Below the pieces are notes generated by a model, which saw nothing but the letters and a program-made list of their open reading frames with translations, did no database searches and was not told the DNA's origin. A DNA stretch of 64,000 nt, taken from the NCBI GenBank assembly GCA_017607445.1, contig JAEVHH010000004.1, positions 1,736,001-1,800,000 of the forward strand, written 5' to 3'. A program made the position numbers and the translations under genes. Positions within the stretch are counted from its first letter, which is position 1; each line of letters opens with the position of its first letter. Positions 1 to 12,103 of the stretch are shown one piece after another. Source of the DNA: Histoplasma ohiense. Lineage: Eukaryota > Ascomycota > Eurotiomycetes > Onygenales > Ajellomycetaceae.

Positions 1-2965
1 GGCGAAGGGCAATGAATAATAACAGGGGAATCCCAAGCCTGTGCGATCTTGATAGACACAATCAGAGCCAAGGAGCTGGGACATTTCGGTTTTCCTCCAG
101 GACGTGAAAAATGGACAGCAGGCCGGTGGTGGAAATAAGCTTGGGGCAAAGGGTTAAAAAGTACTTATGGAAAAGCCATGTCATGCCCGTTATTGTGTTT
201 TTGATTCGACACAGCAGGATGCAGCTGCCTGCTCTCCTCCTCCAGCATGCATCCATAAGGTTACATGGATTGGGCAGAGATGGACGCATGCAAATTTGAT
301 AGACAGACTTCTGGAGACGGATTTGGATTTGGCCAACGAGGGCTGCCAAGCTCCCTTGGCGCATTCTTGGACCAAAGTTCGGAATGACTTGACAATAATC
401 CCTGGCTTCCCGCTGATTCCTTGTCCAACGCTCGGCAGGGCCACTTAGATCTTCCCAAGCTACGAAGCTACGGAGCACTACCACTCGGGTTGTCCTTGGG
501 CCTCAAAGGAAGCCTTACAGAAGAGACAGATATGTTCGCTCAGTTCAATTGAGAGCGCGGATTATTGAGGAGAGAGGAAACACGTTTCAGAGCATATGGA
601 AATGGGCTTTCTCGATTTCCCCCATACCTTTGCAAAAACAGCCTCTTCATCCATCATAATCGGTGCTATCTTTTGAAAGCCAAATTTGGAGTACAAAAGC
701 ACACACTACTGCAGCATACCAGTAGTTCCTCTTTAGTGTCCGGAACAGGACGGAATCATTCTGCATCCTACTGGAGGCTAGAATTCGATGGGATGCGGTC
801 AAGAACATTGCTACGAGGGCTCGGAGTCCGGGCTGTTTTCCAAACCACAAAATGGCTTCGCACGGCATCCAATTTCTCACTCTTGAAAGACAACATTCAT
901 TCTCAAACTGAGTCGCATGCCAGTTTGTTTGAATTACCTCTGTCCCTGACACCGAGATATTTTCACGAGCCACTTGCAAGAGTTGCCACATCAATCCAGA
1001 TATGAAATTGATGACCTTTTCTCTTGACCATTCTCTGTTGAATAAACAGATGCGGTTATCTGCATCGTTGTATTAAGTATCCATCCGCTTTCATTTCTGC
1101 CGAGGTCGAACGGCGCATACCTGCATCTAAAATCTGCAGAGTTATCCATTCGTTCAAACTAGTGAGAATACGAAGCTTCGAACCAATAACTCCGAATATC
1201 AACAACAGCACATACTCAGCAAAAAGCCGATCAAGGCAGCAGTTATCAAGACAAGCCTGGTACCTTTACTATTTAAAGTGTCAATTGGTAAACAAACCCC
1301 TCGTCGGAGTTATGTTGTTTCTCGAAAATATTATTCCTGTCCATCAGAGAGTGCACCCCAGCTTGCCATGTTGGTGTCTCTGGTGGGTGAGTATCTTTCG
1401 CCAAATATACGGAATAGGTCCCTTTCTTTTTGATGGGGATTTTATCATTTGAGCTAATTATCATAAGCGGACAAAATATATGACCCTTGCTTCCACGCGA
1501 CATCCCAGAAGATTCGACCATTTGCTCTAGCACAAGCACATGCATATGTTCACCTCAGATATCCGAGGCCCAAATCTATATAGCTGAACCAGAAATTGGT
1601 TGAGTTGTCCTTTTGATTCCGGATAGCTTGAAATCCCATTGATTTTATTATACCTTCCAGTGGACAGCAGCACATCTGTTAGTTGTACAGCTCACACTAT
1701 GTAGCTGCTGTGGAGCTGAACGATCCATGGGTCTTCGGGCTCATAGACCTTCCAAGGACGAATTACAAAAAAATCCAGTCAAAGTTAAAAGTAAGACTCC
1801 TTTCTCAATATCGAGCAGATGGCGTTGCGTAGCAATAATGCTATTTAATAGCGACATTCTTGCAAATGAGCGGCGGACTCCATGGTGTATGGAGTCATCC
1901 TCAAAAGCTCGTGATGTCGTGATGCTGGAAAGATTACCTAGGTATTCCTAAGCATCTACGCTGATTTGCTGCTGTGCAACCAATTGTTGGACGTTACATG
2001 TCGTCCTCCATACACATATGTATTCTTACGTATGCAAAATAAATCAGGAATTTTTGATATAGTCCGCAGGACTCAGATAAATGTGGAAATACGGGCTTGT
2101 TTTGTTGCCTTTGCATCTTCATGTGAAAACCATCCAACGGAAGATAGGGCTCGTTAAACCACGTGACCAATGATACCGAGAGGACAGCGCCAGCCTACAG
2201 TCAGTTACTGTCGATTAGCGATGAAGAGATGGAAATCTGAGGAACAATCTACTCCGGGAAGGTCCTCTGGTAAGACCTGGATGTACTGGTGAGCTTCCGG
2301 TCTCAACAACTACGACACACCATTTGCGCTTGGCTATGTGTTGAACACCATCCAAGGGCATACCCACCTACACCAAAGGCCAATTCTGAAGATGGGATCA
2401 TTGAACCTAAGATGCTTATAGTAACACCATGTTCAACACTATGTCTAAAAGGTAAGTTGCTGGGGAGGAGATGTGCTGGAAAGCCGCCTTTAAGATACAT
2501 AAACCCAGATAGGAGTGATTGAGGTGAGGTGTATGGAAGTCTCTGCAAAGAGGATCCCATCGAAAAATGAGAGAAAAGTACCCGTAATGGCCCATTTGCT
2601 TACTTTGGAAGCGTTGGCTAATTGTTGGAGGGATTGGATTGGGTGATTTGTCCCTTCTATACTATCATGGCGCTGGTGGTGATTGAGCTCTTTTGCCCCA
2701 GTGGTCACTTAAGCTACCCCTATTGTATGTGACCTCCAAACCACCCGACCCATCCTTTCAGTTTTCGGAGCTCCCAAAATCCTTTTCCATAAGGTTCCAC
2801 CAACGATTGCCTCTGAGTTGCTGTCACTGCCGCAAGACCACCATATCCCTCCTTCGGCCAGCCATTACCCAGAACAATTGAAGCAATACCACTATTCAGT
2901 ATCTAGTAAAACAGCCATATCTATATCATGTTACTGTCTACTTAATTCGGACGGGAGTTAGAGGT
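1..2965. other. Intergenic, no convincing gene
   Basis: Several short open frames lie on both strands (for example 565-1005 plus, 62-484 minus, 2303-2560 minus). They overlap one another, show no recognisable domain, and lack a credible start context with paired splice signals. I see no tRNA or rRNA signature. The stretch may hold the 3' UTR of a gene to the left or decayed sequence leading up to the kinase-like relic at 2966. Confidence 0.5.
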
Positions 2966-3743
2966 GTGCATGACGAGTATTTCTATGCCAGAGCCAACTG
3001 GCGTGTCTCTTCGCCTGCTGACATCAGTCAGCTAAAGATCAACAAAATCCTCACACAAAATGTCTGGCCACCGATGGATTCTCGTTATACACCCGCTCCC
3101 GATCCCTTACCTCCGAATTCCTACATCAAGGAGCCGAGTCTTCTATATTACGGCGACACTCCTGCTTCCCTGGAGCCGGGCCGTCAGCTATTGGCCGAGG
3201 TGGAAGTGTGCGAAGTGCTTCGAAGAAACCCACACCCCAACATTGCTCAGTATCTTGGTTGTGTTACCAAGAGTGGTAGGATAATGGGGCTCTGCTTTGT
3301 CAAATATTCGATGACCTTGTCACAGAGGCTACGGAAGGTAACTAACTCCCTTTGACAGGGTCCTTTGCCTACAAGGAATTGAGAGCGGCATTAAACATAT
3401 GCATACTTTGGGGCTCATACATAATGATATTAATCCATCAAATGTCATGATGGATGAGAGGGACAATCCAGTAGTTATAGACTTTGACTCATGCCAGAGA
3501 GAAGGGGCTCAATTAGGTCTCAAAGCAGGAACAGCTGGTTGGGTGATGGAGGGCACTGTCTACGCAACCCGGCAGAACGACTTCTTTGGGCTCTCGAAGA
3601 TACAAAAACTCCTGATGGGAGAAGAAGAAAAGGGGAAACATGGTCATGAACCGGAATGTTCTGTAGGACAGTCATATTCATTAACCCTTCCCGAGGATAG
3701 GCAAAAAGAAAGAAGCACTAAATTCCGGGATTGTCTCGAGTGA
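2966..3743 (+). pseudogene. Frameshifted fungal kinase-like gene
   Basis: Two overlapping reading frames (2966-3355 and about 3350-3743) together give one protein of the lineage-expanded fungal protein-kinase-like type. The first frame carries the N-lobe part (HPNIAQYLGCV, then GLCFVKYSMTLSQRL). The second carries the catalytic loop LIHNDINPSNVM (HxD...N) and the metal-binding position as VIDFDS, that is DFD instead of DFG. The break is at about 3336-3352: moving the frame by one base links the frames as ...RLRK(V)TN-PFDR...CLQGIESGIKHMH, the usual run of this family. GT and AG bound a 21-nt stretch there, but it is too short for a spliceosomal intron and removing it does not restore frame. 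No clear glycine-rich loop or beta-3 lysine is visible upstream, so the 5' end may also be missing. A single-base assembly error is the alternative to a true pseudogene. Confidence 0.7.
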
Positions 3744-3874
3744 ATTTCTGGGTTCAGGGCGAATCCAGTAAATCATTGCGTCACAACTATTAGGCCAATA
3801 CGTATTAAACTTTGAATTTAATTAGCGGGTTTCGGAGCAGGGGCGATAAATGTATCAAGCTCATTTCATACGTC

Positions 3875-5992
3875 TTATGATCGCGGAGCACGAGACTTGT
3901 AGGATTCAGAATGGTGAGGATCAGGTGGCGAACGTCGCCTTGATTCGGTGGATGATTCAATGGCAAGACGGGGTTTGCGATCTTCTTCACTATGCTCGTC
4001 ATCGTCTCGATGTCTACGACATTCATTGCGATAAGCCTCGTACCTAGCAGCTATAGCAATTATCAGTATGAAGAATAGCAATTTCTCAGTGAATAGAAAT
4101 ATCATACCTCTAATTTGTGACGATTTCTTTGCGAACTCCTCAATTTCTTCCAGTGTAAGGACCCTTAAAACAATTATATAATCAGGGCGTTCTTCGTAAC
4201 GTTCTCCTTCCAAAGCAGCTGGAGTGACAAGCTTTCGATCTACCTTGGTCCAACGTGCACCTTTGGGAATGCCCTTTTTCGTCGTGTCTTTTAACGGCGC
4301 GATCCCTTCCCTCACAGCTGTCCGATCTTCAGGGAACTTATCCTTGGGAGGCTTCAGGATCCCCTTTGGAAGTTGCTCGGGTTCCCTAGGCCGACTAAAT
4401 TCAGTATGGTAGGGTTTCCTTTGACGCTCATCAGAGATAATATCGATCGGGGTCGAGACAATGGGCTCATTCGGGAGAAGTCTATCTGAAGTGCGCTGAG
4501 ATGGTCCCTCTTGTCGCTTGGAATTGTGGTAGTCATATTCTGAGTCGCCGGCATGGTGAGTGCGACGGGAGGCAACGTTTCCTTCTGAGTGTTCCCGTCT
4601 TGAATGTTCGACGATTCTATGTCTGTGTACTCTTCTGTCTTTATCTGGGAGCTGCTCGTCTATGTCTTGTTCACCCTCAGAGTGCACTTTGGTAGGTTCG
4701 CCATTCTTGTGGCTTGACCTAGGACCACGGACCGAGTCCCGAACTTTTCGCTCATCAGCCCGAGTTCCAAAATCAACTTCGAACCCCTTGAGCAAATCTT
4801 TCGAGTAGCCACTAGCTAGTCCAGCTGTCGCAAGGCCGCTGGAGACTGATAGGTCTCCGGTGCCTTTGGATTCGGTGCCTATCGGGGGAACTTCATTATA
4901 TCGGACGTCTTCCGCGTGATGCCTATGGTGAGAATCTTGACTTGTGGAAGCATCGTCATCGTAACGGTAACTCTGGAGTTCTCTTGAATCGCTATATTCG
5001 GGGTGTTTTGAAACCTTGACTCCGTCCTGGTGAATGAAGACGGGGACCTTGGAGCGCCGCTGGAGTATGTCAGATGTATAGGATGCTACACTACCTTCTC
5101 TCTTCTTAGATGATGATCGATGCGTCTCCCCTCTTCCAATCCTGTCAAATCCTCTCGCAGAAGGCGGCGGGCCAGAGTCTCTGGAATCTCTAGGAATCTG
5201 CGGTAGGCCGCGTTCCAAGCCAGTTAAACTTAAAGGCCTTGTTTTTTTTCTTCCGTAATTATCTCGTCGATAGTCTTTAGTGGCCTCAAAGTCCCTATAA
5301 AACTGCTCTGCTGGATTCGTGTATGAATAAGAATCACCAAGTTCAATGTTTTGTTGTGTATTTGTTGGGGCAGAAACTGGGTAAACCATTCGCGGGCTCC
5401 TCCCTGCAACTAAATAATTTGCACGCTCCATACGAGTTGTTGCCTCTTTGTCATCGAGCGTTAATCGACCTTCTCGGTCATCAGAACTAAATATTCGACG
5501 ATGTCTGGAAGGCAATGATGACGCAGGTACAATATATCGCTCTGCATCAGTTGCTGCATAGTATGATGATGGCCTGGGAGAGCGGCTACTGTCATACCCA
5601 GCAAACAATCTGTTTGGCGATGGTATGGTGACGCTTAAAGGGCGGCGAGTGGAATCGGCCACGGACGACGTATTGCCCCTTGGTCGAACAGCATACTCGG
5701 TTCTCGAGGAGATTGGCAGATTCGTCAAGCGGTATGACGAAATGGGGTGAGTGTCAACGGAACGGTCGTCATTAGGACGGGGAGATCGCACTGGGTAGTA
5801 ATAGCTTCTATAAGACGATTCTAAGTTCCGATCTCCCGCAATACTAGATGAATAGTATCCATCATAGGCAACTCTGGGGATATTGTACGGATCTATGTCA
5901 GAACTGACTGCCATATTCCCCGTGGATGCTCTCATGGGGTCAACGGAATGCTTGCTGACCGGAGACGGTTGTCGGTGGCGAGGATAGCTCAT
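3875..5992 (-). CDS. DUF8035-domain protein
   Basis: Two exons on the minus strand: 5992-4108 and 4050-3875, with a 57-bp GT-AG intron (gtatga...ctatag). The summed length gives 686 aa with consistent phase. Most of the protein is low-complexity Ser/Arg/Tyr/Asp-rich sequence with many SYR, RSPRP and HRR runs, and looks disordered. The conserved part is near the C-terminus: GARWTKVDRKLVTPAALEGE followed by RYEERPDYIIVLRVLTLEEIEEFAKKS, the signature of the DUF8035 region found in many filamentous ascomycete proteins. The tail is charged (RRHRDDDEHSEEDRK). No transmembrane segment or catalytic motif is visible in the spliced product; the hydrophobic run seen without splicing is intron. Molecular function is unknown. 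Start ATG at 5992, with no plausible upstream coding extension. Confidence 0.85.
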   Translation of the reverse strand: MSYPRHRQPSPVSKHSVDPMRASTGNMAVSSDIDPYNIPRVAYDGYYSSSIAGDRNLESSYRSYYYPVRSPRPNDDRSVDTHPISSYRLTNLPISSRTEYAVRPRGNTSSVADSTRRPLSVTIPSPNRLFAGYDSSRSPRPSSYYAATDAERYIVPASSLPSRHRRIFSSDDREGRLTLDDKEATTRMERANYLVAGRSPRMVYPVSAPTNTQQNIELGDSYSYTNPAEQFYRDFEATKDYRRDNYGRKKTRPLSLTGLERGLPQIPRDSRDSGPPPSARGFDRIGRGETHRSSSKKREGSVASYTSDILQRRSKVPVFIHQDGVKVSKHPEYSDSRELQSYRYDDDASTSQDSHHRHHAEDVRYNEVPPIGTESKGTGDLSVSSGLATAGLASGYSKDLLKGFEVDFGTRADERKVRDSVRGPRSSHKNGEPTKVHSEGEQDIDEQLPDKDRRVHRHRIVEHSRREHSEGNVASRRTHHAGDSEYDYHNSKRQEGPSQRTSDRLLPNEPIVSTPIDIISDERQRKPYHTEFSRPREPEQLPKGILKPPKDKFPEDRTAVREGIAPLKDTTKKGIPKGARWTKVDRKLVTPAALEGERYEERPDYIIVLRVLTLEEIEEFAKKSSQIRGMIFLFTEKLLFFILIIAIAARYEAYRNECRRHRDDDEHSEEDRKPRLAIESSTESRRRSPPDPHHSESYKSRAPRS

Positions 5993-6463
5993 GACGTAGG
6001 AAGGAACTTGTACTGCGGAAACGTTTCGTAGGTCTTGGGAATTTAGAAATTCAGATGAAAGAATGTAGTTTGCGTATTTTTCACAGATCCTTGTAGACGT
6101 CAGTTATGATTGAGCGGGGCAATGATGGTCTTTGTAGGTTACGAAGAATAAATTTAAATGAGTTCAGTAATTCATTGTAGGCAACCTGAGTAGCAAGGAA
6201 ATTTCTGCGACAACCAGGAAGGCAGTTGATGTGAATCTCTTGAAAAAGGCCAAAAGAGTGGGCACGACCGATGCGAAATTTCGGGAGGTCGAACACACGA
6301 ACGCGACAGATAGGATGAAAGCTGAATCCAGGGTATTTAGAGTGTCGGTTTGCAAAGTCGATGTAATTTGGAGAATTTGCGATCGACCAGAGGACTTTGT
6401 CGGATTGGGGGTTTTCAGTTTAAATAGCCGTATGATAAGAGTGTCTAAGATCTAGAGGATGCC

Positions 6464-6622
6464 ATGGAACGTCAGCGGAAAGTACAATCCTTGCTTTGCC
6501 AGGGTTTGTTGGCTACGTCGGCAATGGAGTGTACACGCACTATTTCGCAGCTCAAAGCCGAGATTGCTGAGTCGTACACAGTGTTATTCAATGAACAAAT
6601 CAATGAAGGGATGAAATGGTGA
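6464..6622 (+). CDS. Possible first exon of an unrecognised gene
   Basis: An ATG at 6464 opens a 52-residue frame with natural-looking amphipathic sequence (MERQRKVQSLLCQGLLATSA, later ISQLKAEIAES and YTVLFNEQINEGMK). Right at its end the sequence reads AAATG|gtgagtgg, a good 5' splice site, so the frame could continue by splicing instead of stopping at TGA. I could not find a downstream exon that clearly continues it. No family is recognised. It may be a real short exon, a remnant, or chance. Confidence 0.25.
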   Translation: MERQRKVQSLLCQGLLATSAMECTRTISQLKAEIAESYTVLFNEQINEGMKW

Positions 6623-7102
6623 GTGGCAGAGGATGCAGGACAAAATTGTCATGTCGTGTGTATTATTAATAAGTAAGGGAGACCCGCTGGGAGACCCGCT
6701 GGGAGATGCCTCGCTTGAAGCTGGAATTGAAGGCTATTTTGCTCCGGATATGCGCGGATTATGTGGTGCATTGTGGGGAGATGATCAATTGATAAGAATG
6801 ATGAGGTTCGTTTAATCGATAACTAGTGCGGCTCTGTGGTGTCTGTCACCTGTTCTGCGTTCCCTTCCAAGGTTGCGCCCAGCAGTGCTCCAGCCGGTGT
6901 TTGTCATCGTCGCACAATTCGAACTCCATTGATTGACCACAATTCAGAAATTTCGCCTTCTTCCTGCAGTACCACAGGGCAACAAGGTAGTATTTAAGCA
7001 TCACTCATCTCCTTGAAATTAGATCCGCGTCAGTAGACTCAATACTAGTAACCAACACTATCTGACAAGCAATAATCATAAAAATTCCCAGTCAACCTTA
7101 AT

Positions 7103-7450
7103 ATGCGAACTGATCGATTTCCACGGTATCGTCTCAACCATAACTTCAAAATGCCCAAATATACTCCCGCACCGAACCAGACTTTGGCGTTCCTAGTACT
7201 TCGAGGGCTAATCTATATACAGGAGAGGTTCGAACGTGATGTATCTCCTGTTGTGATCAATAATTCAAAGCATAGATGGATCAAGATTGAAAGAACTACG
7301 TATAGTATGTTGTTGGTACCCAGTTCCGGTGCAACTGATGTAGAATATCTGCTTTTGCAGCTGGACTGTTTGAAATCAAGAAAACACCAACTAGATCAGA
7401 GAATGCTCATTGATGGCTCTCTTGGGAAGAATACTCTTGCTTTGCCATAA
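7103..7450 (+). CDS. Hypothetical 115-aa ORF
   Basis: Open frame with an ATG at 7103, preceded by an A/C-rich leader and ending at 7450. The product is basic and has no signal peptide, transmembrane helix or known motif that I can identify. Its codon use is not obviously different from chance. The flanks are AT-rich non-coding sequence. It is kept only as a low-confidence hypothetical. Confidence 0.2.
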   Translation: MRTDRFPRYRLNHNFKMPKYTPAPNQTLAFLVLRGLIYIQERFERDVSPVVINNSKHRWIKIERTTYSMLLVPSSGATDVEYLLLQLDCLKSRKHQLDQRMLIDGSLGKNTLALP

Positions 7451-10091
7451 CTGTAAGTTGTGAGCCAGAACTACCAACCCTTACCGTGGATCGCCACCAA
7501 ATGCTTTTTCCAACCCAAGACTAGCCTTTTTCCATATGATGTCAAAGGATGATTATCAGTTGATATCAATTTATCGATAGATGTAAATATTAATAAATAT
7601 ATGATATATATCACTTGGAATTTACTTTTTCTTGTAAATTATAAATACACACTGTGAGAGATCCGTATAGATGACAGCCTTATCATGCATATATCTCGAT
7701 TTATATATGTATAATATACATCAGATAATATAATTTCTAGAAAAGTGATCATCTTAAAGTATATATATTTAATAGAGGTTTTTAAATTATTACTTATAAA
7801 TTAATTTCAATAATTTGTTGGTTGAGATATGAGTGTCAATACTATTAGGCGACTTGGACAAAAGAGCTCAATCACCACCCACTGGGTGCCATGGTGGTAT
7901 ATTTAGAGGGGATGAATCGTCCAATCCAATCCCTCCAACAAATACTTGGCAATTTTTCAGTTCTCTCATTTTACTCTCCTTCCTTGTCGCCACTCTAGGT
8001 GAATCGAGAGGATACATTTCTCCCTCCACTCCGCCCCATGTTATTTAGACCATGTTTCGTAGGATTACCTCAAGGGATTTGTATGTGGTCCCGTGATATA
8101 TCGAGGAGGTTATTGATTATATCCTTTACTGAGAAGGGTAGGACAACAGGCCTCGAGAACAGCATGTACTGTACAACCATGAGCGTCCTATTTCAGGTCC
8201 AGCAATTGTTACATAATTAGAGAAATAGCAACTTCTACTATGAACCGGCGCTAGTTATGGAGATCTCTTGTGGCATACTATTTTCTAGAAGTTCCAATGC
8301 ATTCTTACCAAGATCGCCTTGGGAGGTTACTATTCTAAAGGGAAAGAGAAAAGAGAAAGCAAAAACAAAAACAAAAACGCCTATAAGGCAAGGATCTAAC
8401 GAGCGGCAATTGTTCCCGGGGCTGTTAAAAGGGCTGGGGTGCTTACCAGTGACTTGACGGGCGGAGTTGTTAGGAATCGTGGCTAAGAATGCTGTCTCAT
8501 ACTGAGTTCAGGCAACGCCCCTCAGGCAAACCATTCAAGTTTTCATCCGAACCATTTTCTGTCTTCTCTCATTTGCGTTGGAAAGCGGTGAATGTGGTGC
8601 CAGGCAGTGGGTCAAAACCGATTTTAACTCGCAGCATGAGAGAAAAGTTTCTCTCTCGAGGTCCCTCGATGCCTGTGACGTGGTTGGTTAACCGCCGAAC
8701 CAGCGGTAGCTTGGCTCACTAAGCCCTGCACGTGAATTGAAAGGAACGACGACGCCAGAGCCTCAAAAGTTCACATCCTTCGGCATTCTAGCAAAAGCGA
8801 CTTGGGCGGAAAAGGCTATACTATAGCCCACACAACCAAAACTGGCGGGATCGCAAGGCCGACACTCTCGGTCTTGTACAAGCCACAGCTCGCCGAATTT
8901 CGGATTCCCATATTGCCTCACTATTCGCCAGGGTGATTTTCTTTCCCATCGAGGAGTGGCTTTGCACGCCCCTCTCCAATTTCTATCCTCGAACAGGCGT
9001 TGAACCCTCATTTGAGGCCAAGAGTGCTTGGGTGAGCCCTCCCCGCTGTTGGCATACACAATCGTCCTGTGCCCAAACGATTGGGCAAAGATTTCTGATG
9101 GAGAGGTTGAACATGACGGCGCTGCGATCCAAGGCGCTTGTGACAAAGGTATCAGGTGGAACACCACATTAGTACCGCCTAGTTGTTCGCTTGAGACCGC
9201 CTCTGCAAGGGGCGCATATGGATATTCAGTATCTCTTCCCTTGTCACATTGTATTTCCCCTTCCATGGCTCTCCCCGTCAGGTAATTAGCATGAGAAATG
9301 CGAGGGACATTATTGGCGGCAGCTGATCGTCGTTGCCCAAAGTGAAATTACCGGCTGCGAAAAATCAATTCGGTCTAATTGATACAGTCAACCTGAGGAC
9401 GGTTTTCCCTGCCTTTTGCGCAATTATCCGAGTTTTCCTACAGAAGCCTCAAATCTGTTGTCTAGGCGTCGTTATGAAAGTTCTCATTTGATGCCCTCAT
9501 TTTACTCTAACTGCCTGTCATTTGGGGTAAAATCGTTTTCCGGGTTTGAGAAATAGTAACTAAGCTCCTTGCTCCACTCCGATCTCTTCTATCCATTCTT
9601 CGAAGTCCTATTTCCTTTGTGTTGATGATGAAAGAGACCAGTTAGTCATATGCTAACCTGCCTCCAATTGAGCGACCTTGTTTCTGTTCATCTTTCGTCA
9701 TTCCGCCTGATGGAGTGGGATTGATAGTTACTTTGTTTCCCTATCTCAAGAAATTTTCCAGTCGTTGCCTACTCTTCGTGGCATTGCGATCTATCACCGC
9801 CTTGTCTTGTTTGCCTTCCTTCGAAGTTGATATTATCTACATGGTAGTGGCGGCGCACAGCAGCTTCCCACGCGTTACTTCATTGCAATACGTTCCCCTG
9901 AATTTTATATAAAGCGGTTGGTGTCGCCGTTTCAATGTGATCATGGAAACCAATATTAGACCACTTTCTATATATTTTCAAGATACTTTCGATAAATCAG
10001 ATAATTTTCTTTGCTCCATCCATTATTGCAAAACTTCGGTTCATTCACGTCTTTCTCCAAACGCATCGTTTTCCCTTTCCTACCTCCCAAA

Positions 10092-10568
10092 ATGGTTCGA
10101 GTTTACAACGACACTTGGAGGTGCTGTAATTGCGATGGACTCAACCTTATCGCCAACGCACCTATCCAATGTCCCGTGTGTTCGCATGTAAAATGTCTCT
10201 CCTGTACTGACAGCGGAAATGGGAACTCTGTGCCGGTTTATACTGCCAGAGTTCATGGAACCCGAAGCAAGTCACGTCAAGATTGGACTCTCAACGAATT
10301 TCTGTCGTTAATACCCCGCCCCCTGACGGCCGATGACCATGCCTACCACGCTTCTGGTGACAATGCACCTACTCGGGCGAGCTTTACGGTTATGAAATGC
10401 GATGTGCACCCAGCCGATGGACCCAAACTGTCTGCACGTCCCTCAATGACAGGCTGGTGGAATTGCCATGTTTCCGGCAACTTGCATTTGAACAATCATG
10501 ATTTGTCCCCCGAGGCGTGCAGCGAGTGTGGCCATATGAAGTGCCCATGGTGCATTGTCGAAGATTAA
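10092..10568 (+). CDS. Small double zinc-ribbon Cys-rich protein (copy A)
   Basis: Intronless, 158 aa from ATG 10092 (context ccaaaATGG). Two Cys clusters frame a low-complexity middle. The N-terminal one is W9-x-C11-C12-x-C14, then C27-P-x-C30-x-H32-x2-C35-x2-C38. The C-terminal one is W123-x-C125, then C143-x2-C146-x-H148-x2-C151-x2-C154. The layout Wx-CxxC...CxxCxH-xxC-xxC suggests two treble-clef or ribbon-type zinc sites. In the second site the partner of C125 is missing (CHVSG), so that site has lost a ligand. The same architecture recurs in the genes at 25339 and 27267. No signal peptide. I do not know its function; an adaptor, RNA-binding or ubiquitin-related role would be speculation. 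Confidence 0.7.
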   Translation: MVRVYNDTWRCCNCDGLNLIANAPIQCPVCSHVKCLSCTDSGNGNSVPVYTARVHGTRSKSRQDWTLNEFLSLIPRPLTADDHAYHASGDNAPTRASFTVMKCDVHPADGPKLSARPSMTGWWNCHVSGNLHLNNHDLSPEACSECGHMKCPWCIVED

Positions 10569-12103
10569 TCCACGCGCAGAAATCCAAATTTATGTCCGTA
10601 TTCACAGGATTTATCACAACGGTCTGCTGCTCCGTTAACATGGGCTTCTCGTTTGGAGTTTTGAGTTGGTAGAGGGCATAGCATGGGAGTTAACAAAAGT
10701 ATTCCGTTCACAACACAAACGTCGATGTTCTCCTTCCAGATCTCTCCTTGATCAAGTATCCCAGTATTTTGAGTTCTGCTCTCTTTTGTCACACTAGTTA
10801 ATATCTTTCCTTTCGTATTTTCGATTTCGTCTGCAGCTGAGATTTAATTTACCGATGTTTCTGTTGTGCTACTTTCGTTCTCTTTTAAATTTCGTTTCTC
10901 TCCATACGTTTTCTGATTTTATTCTATATCATTAGTCTACTTTGCTTAGCATGTTGCTTTTTCTGCCCTTTTATTCATCAACCTTGTTCTCTGCTTTCCG
11001 TTACCCACCAAATGACTTTATAGATGATCCCCTTTACTTTGCTTCCTGTTTTATACCACAATAAATTGCTGGCGCAAGCCTTGGTTGTTCCTCACATTTA
11101 TTCCGTTGTAAACTTCGTGCTCAGGGATTTCGCATTCCTATACCCACGCGGCAATCAATACTCCATCTGCGGCTAGCGGATCACTTGTTGGACAAACTTT
11201 ATAGCCTTACCAATAATCACGTATAAATATACATATTTCTCTCTTTTAATTTTGATAAATCGCCAGGTCGAAGTTAAGATTAAGTAGTCACTTACTACAT
11301 ACGGGAATTCATCCTCCAGTGTTGAGGGGATCGAAACCTCTTTACAAATACGATATCAAGACAGTAGAGAGTAGAAGGTTATTTAATTTTCTATTTCCTT
11401 TCTATTTAATATCTCGCATGTTTTTTAATGATACTCAAGCCCGACGCAGATAGATCTGCTTGTGAGCGATTACGCACTCAGGGCTTCAAGCAGCGGGGAG
11501 GTCGAAATATGCTTTCATAAAACACAAAGCTCGGGTAGGTGTTGAAGCTGATGGTCAAGGTGTCGCGGTCAACTTTTCACGCTGCAAGCCAGCTTGCGTT
11601 AGATTTCGAAAATCGATGACAAAGCGATGGGAGTTAGCGTTATGTTTCTATCGCCGCATCAAATGGATAAACGCCGGAGATTATCAGGGAGGCGTGATGC
11701 GACTGGTCCTGTTCCAATTCCTGGGTGATTTGGAAATTTGTCATAACGTGAGGGTGTTCTTTTATTAGAAGAATAAAGGGGTCTATACATGATCCAAGAT
11801 ATCTTTTCTTAGAAGAATGTCCAGAGTTGTCTCACAAAAAAGAGAGAGAGAAAAAAAAAAAAGGCGAAGGGTCCGTACCGTAAATCTGGTCTAATGGGAC
11901 GATGGTGTACGTAAATTTGTCCCAAGAGAAGAATTATGTCGAAAAGGATCAAGAACAGCCAATAAAGAACCCAAAGGAAAGCCAAATTCTGGCATAGTAT
12001 TAAAAATTAAATCAAATTATCAACCACAGTGACAAGCACCGTTTATTGGAAATCTGATGCCGCTGCAGTACTTGAAGGAAGAATTATAGAATCATTTATT
12101 ATA
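10569..12103. other. Intergenic, T-rich, no gene seen
   Basis: About 1.5 kb between the Cys-rich gene and the 3' end of the palmitoyltransferase gene. It is pyrimidine-rich in its first half (probable 3' UTR) with stop codons in all frames. Homopurine/A-rich patches occur near 11838-11862. No RNA gene or coding frame can be supported. Confidence 0.5.

Larger units (their letters stand above)
5993..10091. other. Gene-poor stretch with weak ORFs
   Basis: No confidently real gene. Two weak candidates are listed separately (6464-6622 and 7103-7450). About 7540-7810 is very AT-rich, with runs of TATATA and ATTTAT and no coding potential. At 6675-6706 a 12-bp unit (GGGAGACCCGCT) is repeated in tandem. 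The 8763-9266 frames on both strands overlap and look like shadows. The segment 9290-10091 is probably the promoter and 5' leader of the small Cys-rich gene at 10092. Confidence 0.5.

Noticed and set aside
3337..3357. A 21-nt GT...AG intron in the kinase-like gene
   Set aside because: Too short for a spliceosomal intron, and removing it puts the downstream codons in the wrong frame.
8763..9266. 167-aa minus-strand ORF with overlapping plus-strand ORFs
   Set aside because: No family resemblance, mutual overlap, no supporting start or splice context.
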